A stretch of 64,000 nt of DNA from contig CAWCSS010000008.1 in NCBI GenBank assembly GCA_963798325.1, positions 930,001 to 994,000 on the forward strand. The letters run 5' to 3'. How positions within the stretch are numbered: the first letter of the stretch is position 1; each line of letters begins with the position of its first letter. The stretch comes from Solirubrobacter sp963798325. Its GTDB lineage: Bacteria > Actinomycetota > Thermoleophilia > Solirubrobacterales > Solirubrobacteraceae. The notes beneath the pieces are model-generated. The model ran no database searches. It saw nothing but the letters and a program-made list of their open reading frames with translations, and was not told the DNA's origin. The position numbers and the translations under genes are program-made. This document shows, in pieces, positions 54,310 to 64,000 of this stretch.

Positions 54310-55929
54310 ATGCAAGGACTGATGTCGTCATATCCGCTCACCCTCACGCATATTTTTCGCCGGGCTGAGCGTCTGTTCTCCGACAAGGAGGTGGCGACGG
54401 TCCAGGCCGACGGGATCGAGCGGGTCACCTACGGAGAGTGGGCCGAGCGCACGCGCCGGCTCGCGACCGTGCTCGACCAGCTCGAGGTGAGCAAGGACGG
54501 CCGCGTCGGGACGTTCGCCTGGAACACCCAGCGCCACCTCGAGCTCTACTTCGCCGCGCCCTGCTCGGGCCGCGTCCTGCACACGCTCAACATCCGCCTC
54601 TATCCGGACGACATCACCTACATCGCCAACCACGCCGAGGATGAGGTGATCTTCGCCGACCGGTCGCTGCTGAAGCTCCTGTGGCCGCTGATCGACAACC
54701 TCGAGACGGTCAAGCACGTCATCGTGATGGACGACGGCGTCGACGACGAGATTCCCGACGACGACCGGATCCGCGACTACGAGACGCTGCTCAAGGACGC
54801 CGAGCCGGCCGAGTTCGGGCCGATCGACGACGAGAACCAGGCCGCCGCGATGTGTTACACGAGCGGCACCACCGGCCACCCGAAGGGCGTCGTCTACAGC
54901 CACCGCAGCACGGTGCTGCACTCGATGGGCGCGATGATCGCCGACGCCGCGGGCGTCTCCGAGCGCGACACGATCATGCCGGTCGTGCCGATGTTCCACG
55001 CCAACGCGTGGGGCCTGTGCCAGGCGGCGGTGATGGCCGGCTCGAACCTCGCCATGCCCGGCCCGAAGATGCAGCCGCAGGCGATCGCCGAGCTGATGGA
55101 GGGCGAGAAGGTCACGCTCGCCGCGGGCGTGCCGACGATCTGGATGGGCGTGCTGCCCGAGCTCAAGGGCCGCGACCTCAGCCACCTGCGCGAGGTGTTG
55201 TGCGGCGGCTCGGCCGTCCCGCAGTCGCTCAGCGAGCGCTACCGCGAGCAGATCGGGCTGCCGATCCTGCAGGCCTGGGGCATGACCGAGACGAGCCCGG
55301 TGGCGACGACCGGGCGCATCAAGTCCACGCTCGGCGCGCAGGACGACCCCGAGCTGGCCGAGCTGCGGGCGATGCAGGGCATCGCGATCCCGCTGGTGGA
55401 TCTGCGGATCGTCGACCCCGGCACCGACGAGGAGCTGCCCTGGGACGGAGAGGCGCGCGGCGAGCTGCAGGCCATCGGCCCCTGGATCGCCTCCTCCTAC
55501 TACAACGACGAGCGCTCCGGCGACTCCTTCACCGACGACGGCTGGCTGCGCACCGGCGACGTCGCCACGATCACGTCCGACGGTTACGTGAAGCTCGTCG
55601 ATCGCACCAAGGACCTGGTCAAGTCCGGCGGCGAGTGGATCTCCAGCGTCGAGCTCGAGAACGCGATCATGGCGCACCCGAAGGTCGCCGAGGCGGCGGT
55701 GATCGGCATCCCGGATGAGAAGTGGTCCGAGCGCCCGCTAGCGTGCGTCGTCCCGGACGGCGACGAAGAGATCACGCTCGAGGAGCTCAAGGAGTTCCTG
55801 GCCGAGCGCGTCCCGAAGTGGTGGATCCCGAACGACATGCAGATCATCGAAGAGGTGCCCAAGACGTCGGTCGGCAAGTTCTCCAAGAAGACGTTGCGCG
55901 AGCAGTTCGCGAAGGAGACGGCCGCGTAA
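54310..55929 (+). CDS. Long-chain acyl-CoA synthetase (AMP-dependent)
   Basis: A protein of 539 residues that activates a fatty acid with ATP and CoA. AMCYTSGTTGHPKGVVYSHR is the P-loop-like AMP-binding motif. MPMFHANAWG-like sequence (VVPMFHANAWGLC), QAWGMTETSP, DGWLRTGDVATI and the catalytic-lysine region VPKTSVGKFSKKTLREQF complete it. It groups with medium/long-chain ligases. ATG 54310 follows AAGGAG. Confidence 0.93.
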   Translation: MQGLMSSYPLTLTHIFRRAERLFSDKEVATVQADGIERVTYGEWAERTRRLATVLDQLEVSKDGRVGTFAWNTQRHLELYFAAPCSGRVLHTLNIRLYPDDITYIANHAEDEVIFADRSLLKLLWPLIDNLETVKHVIVMDDGVDDEIPDDDRIRDYETLLKDAEPAEFGPIDDENQAAAMCYTSGTTGHPKGVVYSHRSTVLHSMGAMIADAAGVSERDTIMPVVPMFHANAWGLCQAAVMAGSNLAMPGPKMQPQAIAELMEGEKVTLAAGVPTIWMGVLPELKGRDLSHLREVLCGGSAVPQSLSERYREQIGLPILQAWGMTETSPVATTGRIKSTLGAQDDPELAELRAMQGIAIPLVDLRIVDPGTDEELPWDGEARGELQAIGPWIASSYYNDERSGDSFTDDGWLRTGDVATITSDGYVKLVDRTKDLVKSGGEWISSVELENAIMAHPKVAEAAVIGIPDEKWSERPLACVVPDGDEEITLEELKEFLAERVPKWWIPNDMQIIEEVPKTSVGKFSKKTLREQFAKETAA

Positions 55930-55931
55930 CG

Positions 55932-58904
55932 GTCAGTGTCGGCATCCTCGGGCCACTGGTTCTCCAGCGCGACGGCCAGCCCGTCGAGCTCGCCGGTGGG
56001 CGCCTGCGCGCGCTGCTGACGCGGCTCGCGCTCGACGCGGGCCGCCCGGTCTCCACCGGCGCGCTGGTCGACGCCGTCTGGGACAACGACCTCCCGGCGG
56101 ATGAGTCGCACGCGCTGCAGTCGCTCGTCTCGCGGCTGCGGCGCAGCGTGGGGGATGCGCTGGAGGCCGCGCCCGGCGGCTACCGGCTGGCGGCCGACGT
56201 GGACCTGCAGCGCTTCAACGCGCTGCTCGAGGAAGGGCACGCGCGCGAGGCATTGGCGCTGTGGCGCGGCCCATCCGGCATTCCCGCGCTCGAAGAGGCA
56301 CGGCTGGAGGCGCTGCTCGCGCTGCCCGACGCGACGCTCGGCGAGCTCGAGACCGCGGCCGCCGAGCACCCGCTCAACGAGAAGCTCGCCGCGCGCTACA
56401 TCGAGGCGCTCGCGGCGGCGGGCCGCCAGGCCGACGCGCTGTCCGCCTACGAGCGCATCCGCACCCGCCTCGACGAGGAGCTCGGCGCGCTCCCGAGCGG
56501 CGAGCTGGCCGCGGCGCACATGTCCGTGCTCAAGGCGCCGACCCGCCGCACGAGCAACCTGCGCGCGCCCGTCACGAGCTTCGTCGGCCGCGAGGCCGAC
56601 CTGGAGCGGATCGACTCGCTGCTCCAGACCGCCCGCCTGGTCACCCTCGTCGGCCCGGGCGGCGCGGGCAAGACCCGGCTGACCGGGGAGGCGCTCTCGC
56701 GCTGGGTCGACCGCGTCAAGGACGGCGTATGGATGGTCGAGCTCGCGCCGGTGACCGCCGACGTCGAGGTCGTCCCCGCCGCGCTCGCCGCGCTCGGCCT
56801 GCGCGAGCGCGCGCTGATCGAGAAGCCCGGCGGAGCGCCGCCCGCCGGCGGGCTCGAGCGCCTGGTCGACGCGCTGATCGACCGCGAGACGATCATCGCG
56901 CTCGACAACTGCGAGCACCTGATCGAGGCCGCCGCCGCGCTGGCCGACACGCTGCTGGCCCAGTGCCCCGGGCTGCGGATCGTGGCGACGTCGAGGGAGC
57001 CGCTGGCGATCGCGGGCGAGAACCTCGTCCCGGTGTCCCCGCTGGCCGAGAAGTCCGCGGAGCAGCTCTTCTTCGATCGCGCCCGCGCGGCCTCGCCCGG
57101 CTTCGTGATGACCGACGAGGTGGGCGAGATCTGCCGCCGCCTCGACGGGCTCCCGCTGGCGATCGAGCTCGCCGCCGCGCGGTTGCGCACGATGTCGGTG
57201 CAGCAGCTCGCCGTGCGGTTGGACGACCGCTTTCGCCTGCTCACCGGCGGCTCGCGGGCCGCGCTCCCGCGCCACCGCACCCTGCGCGCGGTGGTCGATT
57301 GGAGCTGGGGCCTGCTGGCTGAGGACGAGCGGGTGCTGGCGCGGCGGCTCGGTGTGTTCCAGGCGGGGGCGACGGAGGAATCCGCCGCGGCGGTGTGCGG
57401 GGTCGAGGACGCGCTGGACGGGTTGACGGCGCTGGCCGAGCGCTCGCTCGTGGTCGCCGGGCCGCGCTACCGGATGCTCGAGACGATCCGCGAGTACGCC
57501 CTCGAGAAGCTCGACGAGGCGGGGGAGGTCGAGGCCGTCCGCGGCGCACACGCCCGCTGGTTCTCCGAGCTCGTCGACCGCGCCGAGCCCGAGCTGCGGC
57601 GCGCCGATCAGCGGATCTGGTTCCAGCGCCTGCAGGACTCCAAGGACGACGTGCTCGCCGCCCTGCGCTGGTACGGCGACACCGGTGACGCCCGCAGCGC
57701 GATGCACCTCGCGGTCCGGCTGCTGTGGTTCTGGGTGCTGTCCGGCTCGCCGGACGAGGCGATGGCGTGGATCGCCTTCGCCGCGGAGATCGAGGGCGAG
57801 GCCGACCCGCTGGACCGGCTGATCGGCGAAGGCCTGCTGATGATCCGGGAGATGGCCGAGCAGAACGCCCCCAAGGCCGACGAGCTCCGGGGGCTGGCCG
57901 AGCGGCTGGAGACGCTGGATACGAGTCCCTACCCGTGGCTCGCGCTGCTGCGCCCGATGTTCCCGATGTTCGCCGGCCGGATGGACCTCGTGGAGCAGCG
58001 CCTCGCGGAGACGCTTGAGCATCCCGACCCGTGGGTGCGCGCGACCGCGACGATGATGCGCGCCCACTTCGCCGAGAACCACGGCGACCAGGTCCACATG
58101 CGCTCCGACCTCGAGCTGGCGGTCGCGGCCTACCGCGAGCTCGGCGACCATTGGGCGCGGGCGATGGCGCTCTCGTCACTCGCCGGGACGCTCAGCGTGG
58201 TCGACGATCTCGACGGCGCCGAGACCGCTCTGGACGAGGCGACGGCGTTGCTGGACACGCTGTCCGGCACCGCCGGCTCCGGCATGCTGCGGATGCGGCT
58301 GTCGGACATCCGCGTGCGCCGCGGTGACATCGCCGGCGCCCGCGAGCTCGCCGAGGAGGCGGTGCAGGACTCAGACCTCGACCGCGATCGGGCGGTCGTC
58401 GGCTACGCATCGGTCGCGCGGCTCGCCTGGCTCGACGGCGACTTCGAAGCGCTGCGAGCGCAGAACGCCGAGGCCGAGCGGCGGCTCGAGCGCCTCGGCG
58501 AGCTGCGCCCCGAGCAGGGCCATGCCAAGGCGCTCGTGGAGGCGATGCAGGCGCTCGTGGCGCTGGAGGACGGCGACCTCGAGCGTGCGCACGCGCTGGC
58601 GGGACAGGCGATCCGCACTGCCGCCGCTACGCAGGACATGCCGATCACGGGGATGACGGGCGTCGTGGAGGCGACGATCTCGCTGCGCGAAGGCGACGTC
58701 GAGCGGGCCGCGACGCAACTCGGCGCCGCCGCGAGGCTGCGGGGCGCCGAGGATCTCTCCAATCCTGAGGTCGGGCGGCTGGAGGCGGCTCTTCGTCACC
58801 CTGCGTATGAGCGCGCCCGCGCGCTGGCGCAAGACGAGGCGTTGGCATTGCTATGCCCGCCGGTTGTAGGCGCGCAGGGCGAGCGGCACGAAGACGGCCA
58901 GTAG
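55932..58904 (+). CDS. AfsR/SARP-like ATPase regulator (winged helix-BTAD-NB-ARC-TPR)
   Basis: A protein of about 990 residues. The N-terminal OmpR-type DNA-binding domain is at about 1-85 (VGILGPLVLQRDGQPVELAG, SLVSRLRRSVGDALE). The BTAD helical domain is at about 95-200 (AYERIRTRLDEELGALPSGE). The STAND/NB-ARC ATPase has VTLVGPGGAGKTRLTGEAL, IIALDNCEHLIE, RIVATSREPLAI and LPLAIELAAARLR. A TPR-like C-terminus extends to the end. Such proteins switch on secondary-metabolite or exporter genes. No ATG, GTG or TTG precedes VSVGILG; GTC 55932 marks the family-typical start only by inference. It overlaps the convergent permease by 54 bp. Confidence 0.85.
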   Translation, partial: VSVGILGPLVLQRDGQPVELAGGRLRALLTRLALDAGRPVSTGALVDAVWDNDLPADESHALQSLVSRLRRSVGDALEAAPGGYRLAADVDLQRFNALLEEGHAREALALWRGPSGIPALEEARLEALLALPDATLGELETAAAEHPLNEKLAARYIEALAAAGRQADALSAYERIRTRLDEELGALPSGELAAAHMSVLKAPTRRTSNLRAPVTSFVGREADLERIDSLLQTARLVTLVGPGGAGKTRLTGEALSRWVDRVKDGVWMVELAPVTADVEVVPAALAALGLRERALIEKPGGAPPAGGLERLVDALIDRETIIALDNCEHLIEAAAALADTLLAQCPGLRIVATSREPLAIAGENLVPVSPLAEKSAEQLFFDRARAASPGFVMTDEVGEICRRLDGLPLAIELAAARLRTMSVQQLAVRLDDRFRLLTGGSRAALPRHRTLRAVVDWSWGLLAEDERVLARRLGVFQAGATEESAAAVCGVEDALDGLTALAERSLVVAGPRYRMLETIREYALEKLDEAGEVEAVRGAHARWFSELVDRAEPELRRADQRIWFQRLQDSKDDVLAALRWYGDTGDARSAMHLAVRLLWFWVLSGSPDEAMAWIAFAAEIEGEADPLDRLIGEGLLMIREMAEQNAPKADELRGLAERLETLDTSPYPWLALLRPMFPMFAGRMDLVEQRLAETLEHPDPWVRATATMMRAHFAENHGDQVHMRSDLELAVAAYRELGDHWARAMALSSLAGTLSVVDDLDGAETALDEATALLDTLSGTAGSGMLRMRLSDIRVRRGDIAGARELAEEAVQDSDLDRDRAVVGYASVARLAWLDGDFEALRAQNAEAERRLERLGELRPEQGHAKALVEAMQALVALEDGDLERAHALAGQAIRTAAATQDMPITGMTGVVEATISLREGDVERAATQLGAAARLRGAEDLSNPEVGRLEAALRHPAYERARALAQDEALALLCPPVVGAQGERHEDGQ

Positions 58905-59608
58905 TCCGGCCATCCAGCCGAGCGTCCAGAACAGGTCGGTCTGTACCGGGCCGCCGGTGATCAGGCCGCGCAGGGCGCCGATCAGGTGGGTCAGCGGGTT
59001 GACCTCGGTGAACGTCTGCAGCCAGTTCGGGAGCGTGTCGGCGGGGACGAAGGTGACCGAGCCGAACGTCAGCGGGAACAGCGCGAGCATGAGGATGCCC
59101 TGGACCGAGCCGGGCGTGCGAGCGAGCATGCCGACCCAGACCGAGATCCAGCTCAGGCACAAGGCGAAGCCGATCGCCAGCAGGAGGGCGGCGAACACCT
59201 CAGGGACGCTGGTGGTGGCGCGGAAGCCGAGCACGTAGCCGAAGCCGAGCGTGACCACGCAGACCACGACGTATCTGACGACATCGGCCATGACCGAGCC
59301 GATCAGCGGCGCGGCGCGCATGATCGGCAGGCTCCGGAAGCGGTCGAAGACGCCCTTCTCGATGTCGGAGTTGAGGTTGACGCCGATGGCCACGCCGCCG
59401 AAGGCGATCGTCTGCGCGAGCAGCCCGGGGAGCAGGAACTGCAGGTAGTCGTGCTGGGAGCCGCCGGCGATGGCGCCGCCGAAGACGAAGGTGAAGAGCG
59501 CGATGAAGATGATCGGCTGCAGCGTCACGTCGAGCAACGCCTCGGGGTTGCGGGTGACGCCGATCAGGTTGCGCTTGGCCAGCGCGGAGCTGTGCCGGAC
59601 GAGACGGG

Positions 59609-59612
<4 letters not shown>
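58851..59612 (-). CDS. ABC-2 type permease (DrrB-like)
   Basis: An integral membrane protein of 253 residues with six spans. ALAKRNLIGVTRNPEALLDV, GGVAIGVNLNSDIEKGVFDR and FRSLPIMRAAPLIG are typical of DrrB daunorubicin-type permeases; NPLTHLIGALRGLI is the conserved end. It is coupled to the ATPase gene by a 4-nt overlap. It exports a hydrophobic compound, not identified. Confidence 0.9.
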
Positions 59613-60556
<944 letters not shown>

Positions 60557-60600
60557 GGTCGGAGTTATCGGAGGTCGCGCTCGCAGCGCGCTCGCACGGC

Positions 60601-60618
60601 GCTCACACGGGTGTGAGC
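60601..60618. promoter_or_regulatory. Perfect 18-bp inverted repeat between drrA-like and RTX genes
   Basis: GCTCACAC-GG-GTGTGAGC has 8-bp arms and is placed between two divergent promoters. A TTGACA follows 3 nt later. It looks like a dimeric repressor site (TetR/PadR size), but no adjacent regulator of that type is present. Confidence 0.5.
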
Positions 60619-60647
60619 GACTTGACATAACCGGTACGTTGGCGGTC

Positions 60648-62762
60648 GTGAGGGGGGTGGTTTGCCTGTGGTTGCTGGTTGCGCCGTTTTTCTTTCTGGG
60701 GGCGGGGGTGGCCTCGGCGGCCGTGACGGTGGCCAACGGCGGGACGCTGATCGTGACCGGGACGGCGGGCGATGAGTCGGTCACGCTGACCGAGGCGGCG
60801 GGCTCGATCACGGTCGCGTCGCCGCAGGGGGTCGCGGGCGCGTGCGGGACCGGCGCGTCGGTCGTGTGCGCCGTCGGGCCGAACGCGACCGTCGACGTGC
60901 GGCTCGACGCCGGCGCCGACACGCTCGACGCGTCGACGCTGACGCGCGCGGTGTCGGTCATCGCCTCCGACGGCGCCGACACCGTGCGCACCGGCTCCGG
61001 CGCGGACACGATCAACCTCCAGGGCGACGACAACCACGTCTTCGCGGGCGAGAGCGGGGACGTGATCGCGGGCGCGGGCGACATCCACGGCGAGGGCGGC
61101 AACGACTGGATCTCCGGCGGCGGGACGCTTGACGGCGGGCCGGGCGACGACGCGCTGCTCGGGCTGCTCGCGACGTTCGTCGGCGGGTCCGGTCGCGACT
61201 CCGTGCAGTTCACCAACGCAGGCCCGGTGGTGATCTCGCTCGACGGCGTGGCCAACGACGGTGCGGGCAACCTGAAGATCAACAACGTCGGCTCGGACGT
61301 CGAGGTCCTGACCGGCAGCGACGGCGCGGACGTGCTCGTGGGGACCGACGGCGCGCAGGAGCTGATCGGCCTGGCGGGGAACGATCAGCTCGACGGCGGG
61401 GCGGGCGACGACCACCTGCTCGGCGGCGACGGGACGGACGCGCTCGTGGGCGGGCCGGGGACGGACACGCTCGAAGGCGGCGACGGCGACGACCGTTTGG
61501 ACGGCGGCGGGGAGCCGGACACGCTGTCCGGCGGCGACGGGATGGACGTGCTCAGCGGCGGAGCCGGCGCGGATCGGCTCGACGGCGGCGCGGGCGACGA
61601 CACGCTCGACGGCGGTGACGGCGTGGACGCGCTGCTCGGCCGCGATGGTGTGGACTCGCTCGACGGCGGCGCCGGCGACGACACGCTCGACGGCGGTGCC
61701 GGCGATGACTCGCTCTCCGGCGGGGACGGGTTCGACCAGCTCCTGGGCGGGCCGGGAGCGGACACGCTGGATGGCGGGGAGGGCGACGACGCGCTGGACG
61801 GCGGGGACGGCAACGACGTCGTGCGCGGCGGCAACGGCCTGGACACGCTCCTGGGCGGCGCCGGCGCGGATGCGCTCGACGGCGGCGACAGCGACGACGC
61901 GGCCGATGGCGGCGCGGGCGACGACGTGGTGCACGGCGGGCTCGGCAGGGACGCGCTGACCGGCGGGGCCGGAAACGACGTGCTGGCCGGCGATGCCGGA
62001 AACGACGTCATCAGCGGCGGCGACGGTGCCGATCAGCTCTCCGGCGGTGCGGGCCTCGACACGCTGAACGGCGATGGCGGAAACGACGTCGTCAGCGGCG
62101 GCGACGGTGCCGATCAGCTCTCCGGCGGTGCGGGCCTCGACACGCTGGCCGGCGATGCCGGCAACGACGTCGTCAGCGGCGGTGACGGTGCCGATCAGCT
62201 CTCTGGCGGTGCGGGCCTCGACGTGCTGAGCGGCGACGGCGGCAACGACGCGCTCGACGCGCTCGACGGCGAGCGCGACGAGGCCGACTGCGGGGACGGC
62301 GTGGACACCGTTCGAGCGGACGTGAGCGACGTGGTCCGCGGCTGCGAGTCGGGAACGACCGAGACCGTCGCGTCACCGCCGGCGCAGGCGGCGCTGACCG
62401 ATCGCCCGGCGCCCGACGTGGGGGTGTCCTTGACCTCGACCCGGCGGGTCGCGCGGTCGCGGTTCGCGCGGCGCGGCGTCGTGACGCGCGTGCGCTGCTC
62501 GGAGGCCTGCACGGTGCGGGTCGAGTTGCGCCTCAGCGCGAAGACGGCGAAGCGGCTCAAGCTCCCGCGCGTGCTCGCGCACAGGACCGGCCGGCTCGCC
62601 GGGGCGGGCACGGTGCGCGTGACGCTGAAGCCGACCAGGTCGGTCGCGCGGAAGCTGCGGCGCGTGAAGGGCGGCGCCGTGAGGGCCACGCTGCGCGCGA
62701 CCGCGACCGACGGCGCGGGCAACGTCCGCGGCGTGTCGCGGACGCTGCGGCTCAGCCGCTGA
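60648..62762 (+). CDS. Secreted RTX-type calcium-binding repeat protein
   Basis: A protein of 704 residues. A Sec signal (VVCLWLLVAPFFFLGAGVAS) is followed by beta-helix-like sequence (about 30-220). Some thirty nonapeptide repeats GGxGxDxLx (such as GGAGDDTLD and GGDGVDALL) lie at about 220-545. A C-terminal beta-sandwich (RVRCSEACTVRVELRLSAKT) ends it. RTX repeats fold on calcium outside the cell. Gram-negative RTX proteins leave by type I secretion without a signal peptide; this one has one. TACGTT 7 nt before GTG 60648 suggests a leaderless message. Confidence 0.88.
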   Translation: MRGVVCLWLLVAPFFFLGAGVASAAVTVANGGTLIVTGTAGDESVTLTEAAGSITVASPQGVAGACGTGASVVCAVGPNATVDVRLDAGADTLDASTLTRAVSVIASDGADTVRTGSGADTINLQGDDNHVFAGESGDVIAGAGDIHGEGGNDWISGGGTLDGGPGDDALLGLLATFVGGSGRDSVQFTNAGPVVISLDGVANDGAGNLKINNVGSDVEVLTGSDGADVLVGTDGAQELIGLAGNDQLDGGAGDDHLLGGDGTDALVGGPGTDTLEGGDGDDRLDGGGEPDTLSGGDGMDVLSGGAGADRLDGGAGDDTLDGGDGVDALLGRDGVDSLDGGAGDDTLDGGAGDDSLSGGDGFDQLLGGPGADTLDGGEGDDALDGGDGNDVVRGGNGLDTLLGGAGADALDGGDSDDAADGGAGDDVVHGGLGRDALTGGAGNDVLAGDAGNDVISGGDGADQLSGGAGLDTLNGDGGNDVVSGGDGADQLSGGAGLDTLAGDAGNDVVSGGDGADQLSGGAGLDVLSGDGGNDALDALDGERDEADCGDGVDTVRADVSDVVRGCESGTTETVASPPAQAALTDRPAPDVGVSLTSTRRVARSRFARRGVVTRVRCSEACTVRVELRLSAKTAKRLKLPRVLAHRTGRLAGAGTVRVTLKPTRSVARKLRRVKGGAVRATLRATATDGAGNVRGVSRTLRLSR
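62001..62243 (+). repeat. Three 81-bp tandem repeats inside the RTX gene
   Basis: Copies start at 62001, 62082 and 62163. Each encodes 27 residues (NDVVSGGDGADQLSGGAG, then LDTL and a GD pair), that is three RTX nonapeptides. They are nearly identical at the DNA level, unlike the other repeats in the gene, so the duplication is recent. Confidence 0.85.
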
Positions 62763-63315
62763 AGGTCTTGCCGGCGATCCCCACCGCGCGCACGGCGGGC
62801 TCGCCCGGCGTGACGCGCACGGGCAGGTCCTCGCCGTCGAGCCAGTCGCGCAGGCGCGCCTCGTCGCCGCTCACCTCGACCCACTCCAGCAGCGCCGGCC
62901 CGTTGCCCCCGGGCCGCGCGTTGCCCTGGATGAAGAACGGCAGCGTCGGCTCCTTCAGCGCCTCCTCGACGCCGGTGATGTAGCCGAACAGGCCGTCGCG
63001 GCTGACGGTCAGGACCGGCGTGGCCAGCCGCTGCGCGGTGGCGTGCAGGTCGTCGACCGCGACCGCCCAGCCGATGAAGCCCTCGCCGCTGATCTTCTCC
63101 AGCAGGATCTGCCCGATCGGCGAGGCGGCGGCCTCCTCGCGGTCGTCGATCGCCATCAGCTCGAGGTAGCCGTTGCCGAGCGGCACGATGCGGTTGTGCG
63201 AGCCCTGCTTGTCGTGGTGACCGCCGGCGCGAACCTCGAGCCCGAGCGTCAACTCGATGTGGTTCTGGGCGACGTCGAGGTCCTGCGTGCCGTAGATGAC
63301 GTGATCGATCCTCAT
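62752..63315 (-). CDS. Glyoxalase-like (VOC superfamily) protein
   Basis: A protein of 187 residues. MRIDHVIYGTQDLDVAQNHI is the VOC/Glyoxalase_3 opening with the first metal-binding His. GSHNRIVPLGNGYLELMAID supplies further ligands. GNGPALLEWVEVSGDEARL continues the fold. The reaction is unknown. It overlaps the RTX stop by 11 nt and is coupled to the Dabb gene. Confidence 0.82.
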   Translation of the reverse strand: MRIDHVIYGTQDLDVAQNHIELTLGLEVRAGGHHDKQGSHNRIVPLGNGYLELMAIDDREEAAASPIGQILLEKISGEGFIGWAVAVDDLHATAQRLATPVLTVSRDGLFGYITGVEEALKEPTLPFFIQGNARPGGNGPALLEWVEVSGDEARLRDWLDGEDLPVRVTPGEPAVRAVGIAGKTFSG

Positions 63316-63614
63316 CGCGCGACGCTGTCGATCTCGAGGAAGTCGGCCACCTCGTTGTCCCAGCGGTTGGCGACGAACCCGGCGTGCTCGGGGTGCTCGT
63401 TGTAGGCCTCGTACGCGGCCCGGTCGGCGAACTCCATCGTCAGCGCGTGCGCGAAGCCGTTCTTCGGGCTGACCTCGCGCAGCAGCTCGAACGCCTCCAC
63501 GCCGGGGATCGCCTCGAGCCTGAGGGCCGCGGCCAGGAAGTCCGCCTCGTCGGCCTCCGGCTTGAGCGTGAACACGACTTGGTGGCGGATGCGCTCGGCG
63601 CTCAGGATCGGCAT
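63312..63614 (-). CDS. Dabb-domain (stress-responsive A/B barrel) protein
   Basis: A protein of 100 residues: IRHQVVFTLKPEADEADFLA, FELLREVSPKNGFAHALTME and FADRAAYEAYNEHPEHAGFV. This ferredoxin-like dimeric fold has no fixed activity. Its stop overlaps the start of the glyoxalase-like gene (ATGA). Confidence 0.88.
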   Translation of the reverse strand: MPILSAERIRHQVVFTLKPEADEADFLAAALRLEAIPGVEAFELLREVSPKNGFAHALTMEFADRAAYEAYNEHPEHAGFVANRWDNEVADFLEIDSVAR

Positions 63615-63623
63615 GACCGGAGC

Positions 63624-63766
63624 CTACGACGCCTGCCAGCGAGCCGTCACGCGGCTTGTCCGCGTCGCCGGCAGGTTGAAGCCGACCGGGCAAGCGTCGA
63701 CCGGCGCCCGCTCGACCTCCACGCACTCGTCACGGGTGACCAGCGTGATGGTCAGCCACCCTGACG
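63624..63766 (-). other. Possible small coding remnant
   Basis: A minus-strand frame reads HSSGWLTITLVTRDECVEVE, then RAPVDACPVGFNLPAT, ending at TAG 63624. Its composition looks coding and has two cysteines, but no ATG, GTG or TTG opens it between the upstream oxidoreductase and this point. It could be a small gene with a damaged start. Confidence 0.25.
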
Positions 63767-63783
63767 AATGCCCGCCGTCCCGC

Positions 63784-64000
63784 TCAGGCCATGTGATGGA
63801 CCTCCTGCAGGCCGTAGACCGGCGTGTCGATGCCCTCGGCGCGCGCCTTCAGCTGCAGCGCGAGGTAGAGCGAGTAGTGGCGCGACTGGTGCAGGTTGCC
63901 GCCGTGGAACCAGAGGGCGTCCTGCTGGGTCGGCTTCCACATGTTGCGTTGCTCGCCCTCCCACGGGCCCGGGTCCTTCTTGGTGTCCGAACCGAGTCCC
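63784..64000 (-). CDS. Flavin-containing monooxygenase-like protein, C-terminal part
   Basis: Only the last ~71 residues are in the window: GPWEGEQRNMWKPTQQDALW, FHGGNLHQSRHYSLYLALQL and VYGLQEVHHMA, ending at TGA 63784. From memory the FHGGNLHQSRHYS pattern is typical of the C-terminus of NAD(P)/FAD-dependent oxidoreductases of the flavin-containing monooxygenase type. The cofactor-binding motifs lie beyond the edge. Confidence 0.65.
   Translation of the reverse strand, partial: GLGSDTKKDPGPWEGEQRNMWKPTQQDALWFHGGNLHQSRHYSLYLALQLKARAEGIDTPVYGLQEVHHMA

Noticed and set aside
60648..62762. Type I secretion system formed by the adjacent ABC genes
   Set aside because: The ABC pair is DrrAB-type with separate ATPase and ABC-2 permease, and the RTX protein has its own Sec signal.

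Overview
The window is GC-rich DNA (roughly 70% G+C by eye) from an actinobacterium, most likely of class Thermoleophilia (Solirubrobacter/Conexibacter-like). The pointers are the actinobacterial order mfd - mazG - eno - ftsB/divIC, many ECF sigma factors, CopC/YcnI copper genes, an orphan csrA, RTX-type calcium-binding repeats behind a Sec signal, an AfsR-like regulator, and many starts with no Shine-Dalgarno but a -10-like hexamer just upstream. The taxonomic call is an inference from gene content and style, not from a marker search.

Layout. 0-11 kb: a truncated MetE-like gene, two paralogous parvulin-type foldases, a methyltransferase, an NAD-salvage pair (pnuC and a frameshifted nadR) divergent from mfd, then mazG, eno and a divIC/ftsB gene. 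11-24 kb: small conserved genes, csrA, an ACT-malic enzyme, a DUF2090 aldolase-like gene, a GCS2 ligase, a rhomboid-like protein lacking catalytic residues, selD, a metal-dependent hydrolase, a frameshifted csaA, an ECF sigma factor fused to a zinc-finger/membrane/Pro-Thr tail, tRNA-Leu(UAA) and an HxlR regulator. 24-34 kb: a DsbA-fold protein, a ThDP enzyme, a cluster of GGGGCC palindromes, frameshifted ppx/gppA and hydroxyacid dehydrogenase genes, DUF72, a CoA-binding protein, initiator tRNA-fMet with promoter and terminator, a Fic protein and DUF3626. 34-43 kb: an FAD monooxygenase, methyltransferase, SigG-like ECF factor, unknown proteins, a patatin, and a STAS + GAF/PP2C/HATPase partner-switching pair. 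43-48 kb: a copper-handling operon (CopC, YcnI, a membrane protein, CopC-CopD) opposite a broken cytochrome c gene, then a frameshifted DEAD-box helicase. 48.2-49.7 kb: a gene-free stretch with three tandem ~250-bp units, each with a long hairpin, followed by a low-complexity CTTGGCG array. 50-64 kb: cyclopropane synthase plus desaturase (lipid modification), a secreted trypsin, a lipoprotein C5-epimerase, an acyl-CoA ligase, an AfsR-like regulator, a DrrAB-type exporter divergent from an RTX protein, glyoxalase-like and Dabb proteins, and the C-terminus of a flavin monooxygenase.

Cross-cutting points. At least fifteen single-base indels interrupt eight conserved genes (nadR, csaA, ppx/gppA, hydroxyacid dehydrogenase, copCD, cytochrome c, DEAD helicase, cfa). 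Most are one extra base, often in short G/C runs, which fits consensus errors better than true decay. Five other genes have family-typical N-terminal residues upstream of any ATG/GTG/TTG. The strongest candidates for something undescribed are the 48.5-49.7 kb hairpin repeat array, the dispersed AAAGGGGCC palindromes, the sigma/anti-sigma fusion and the dead rhomboid.
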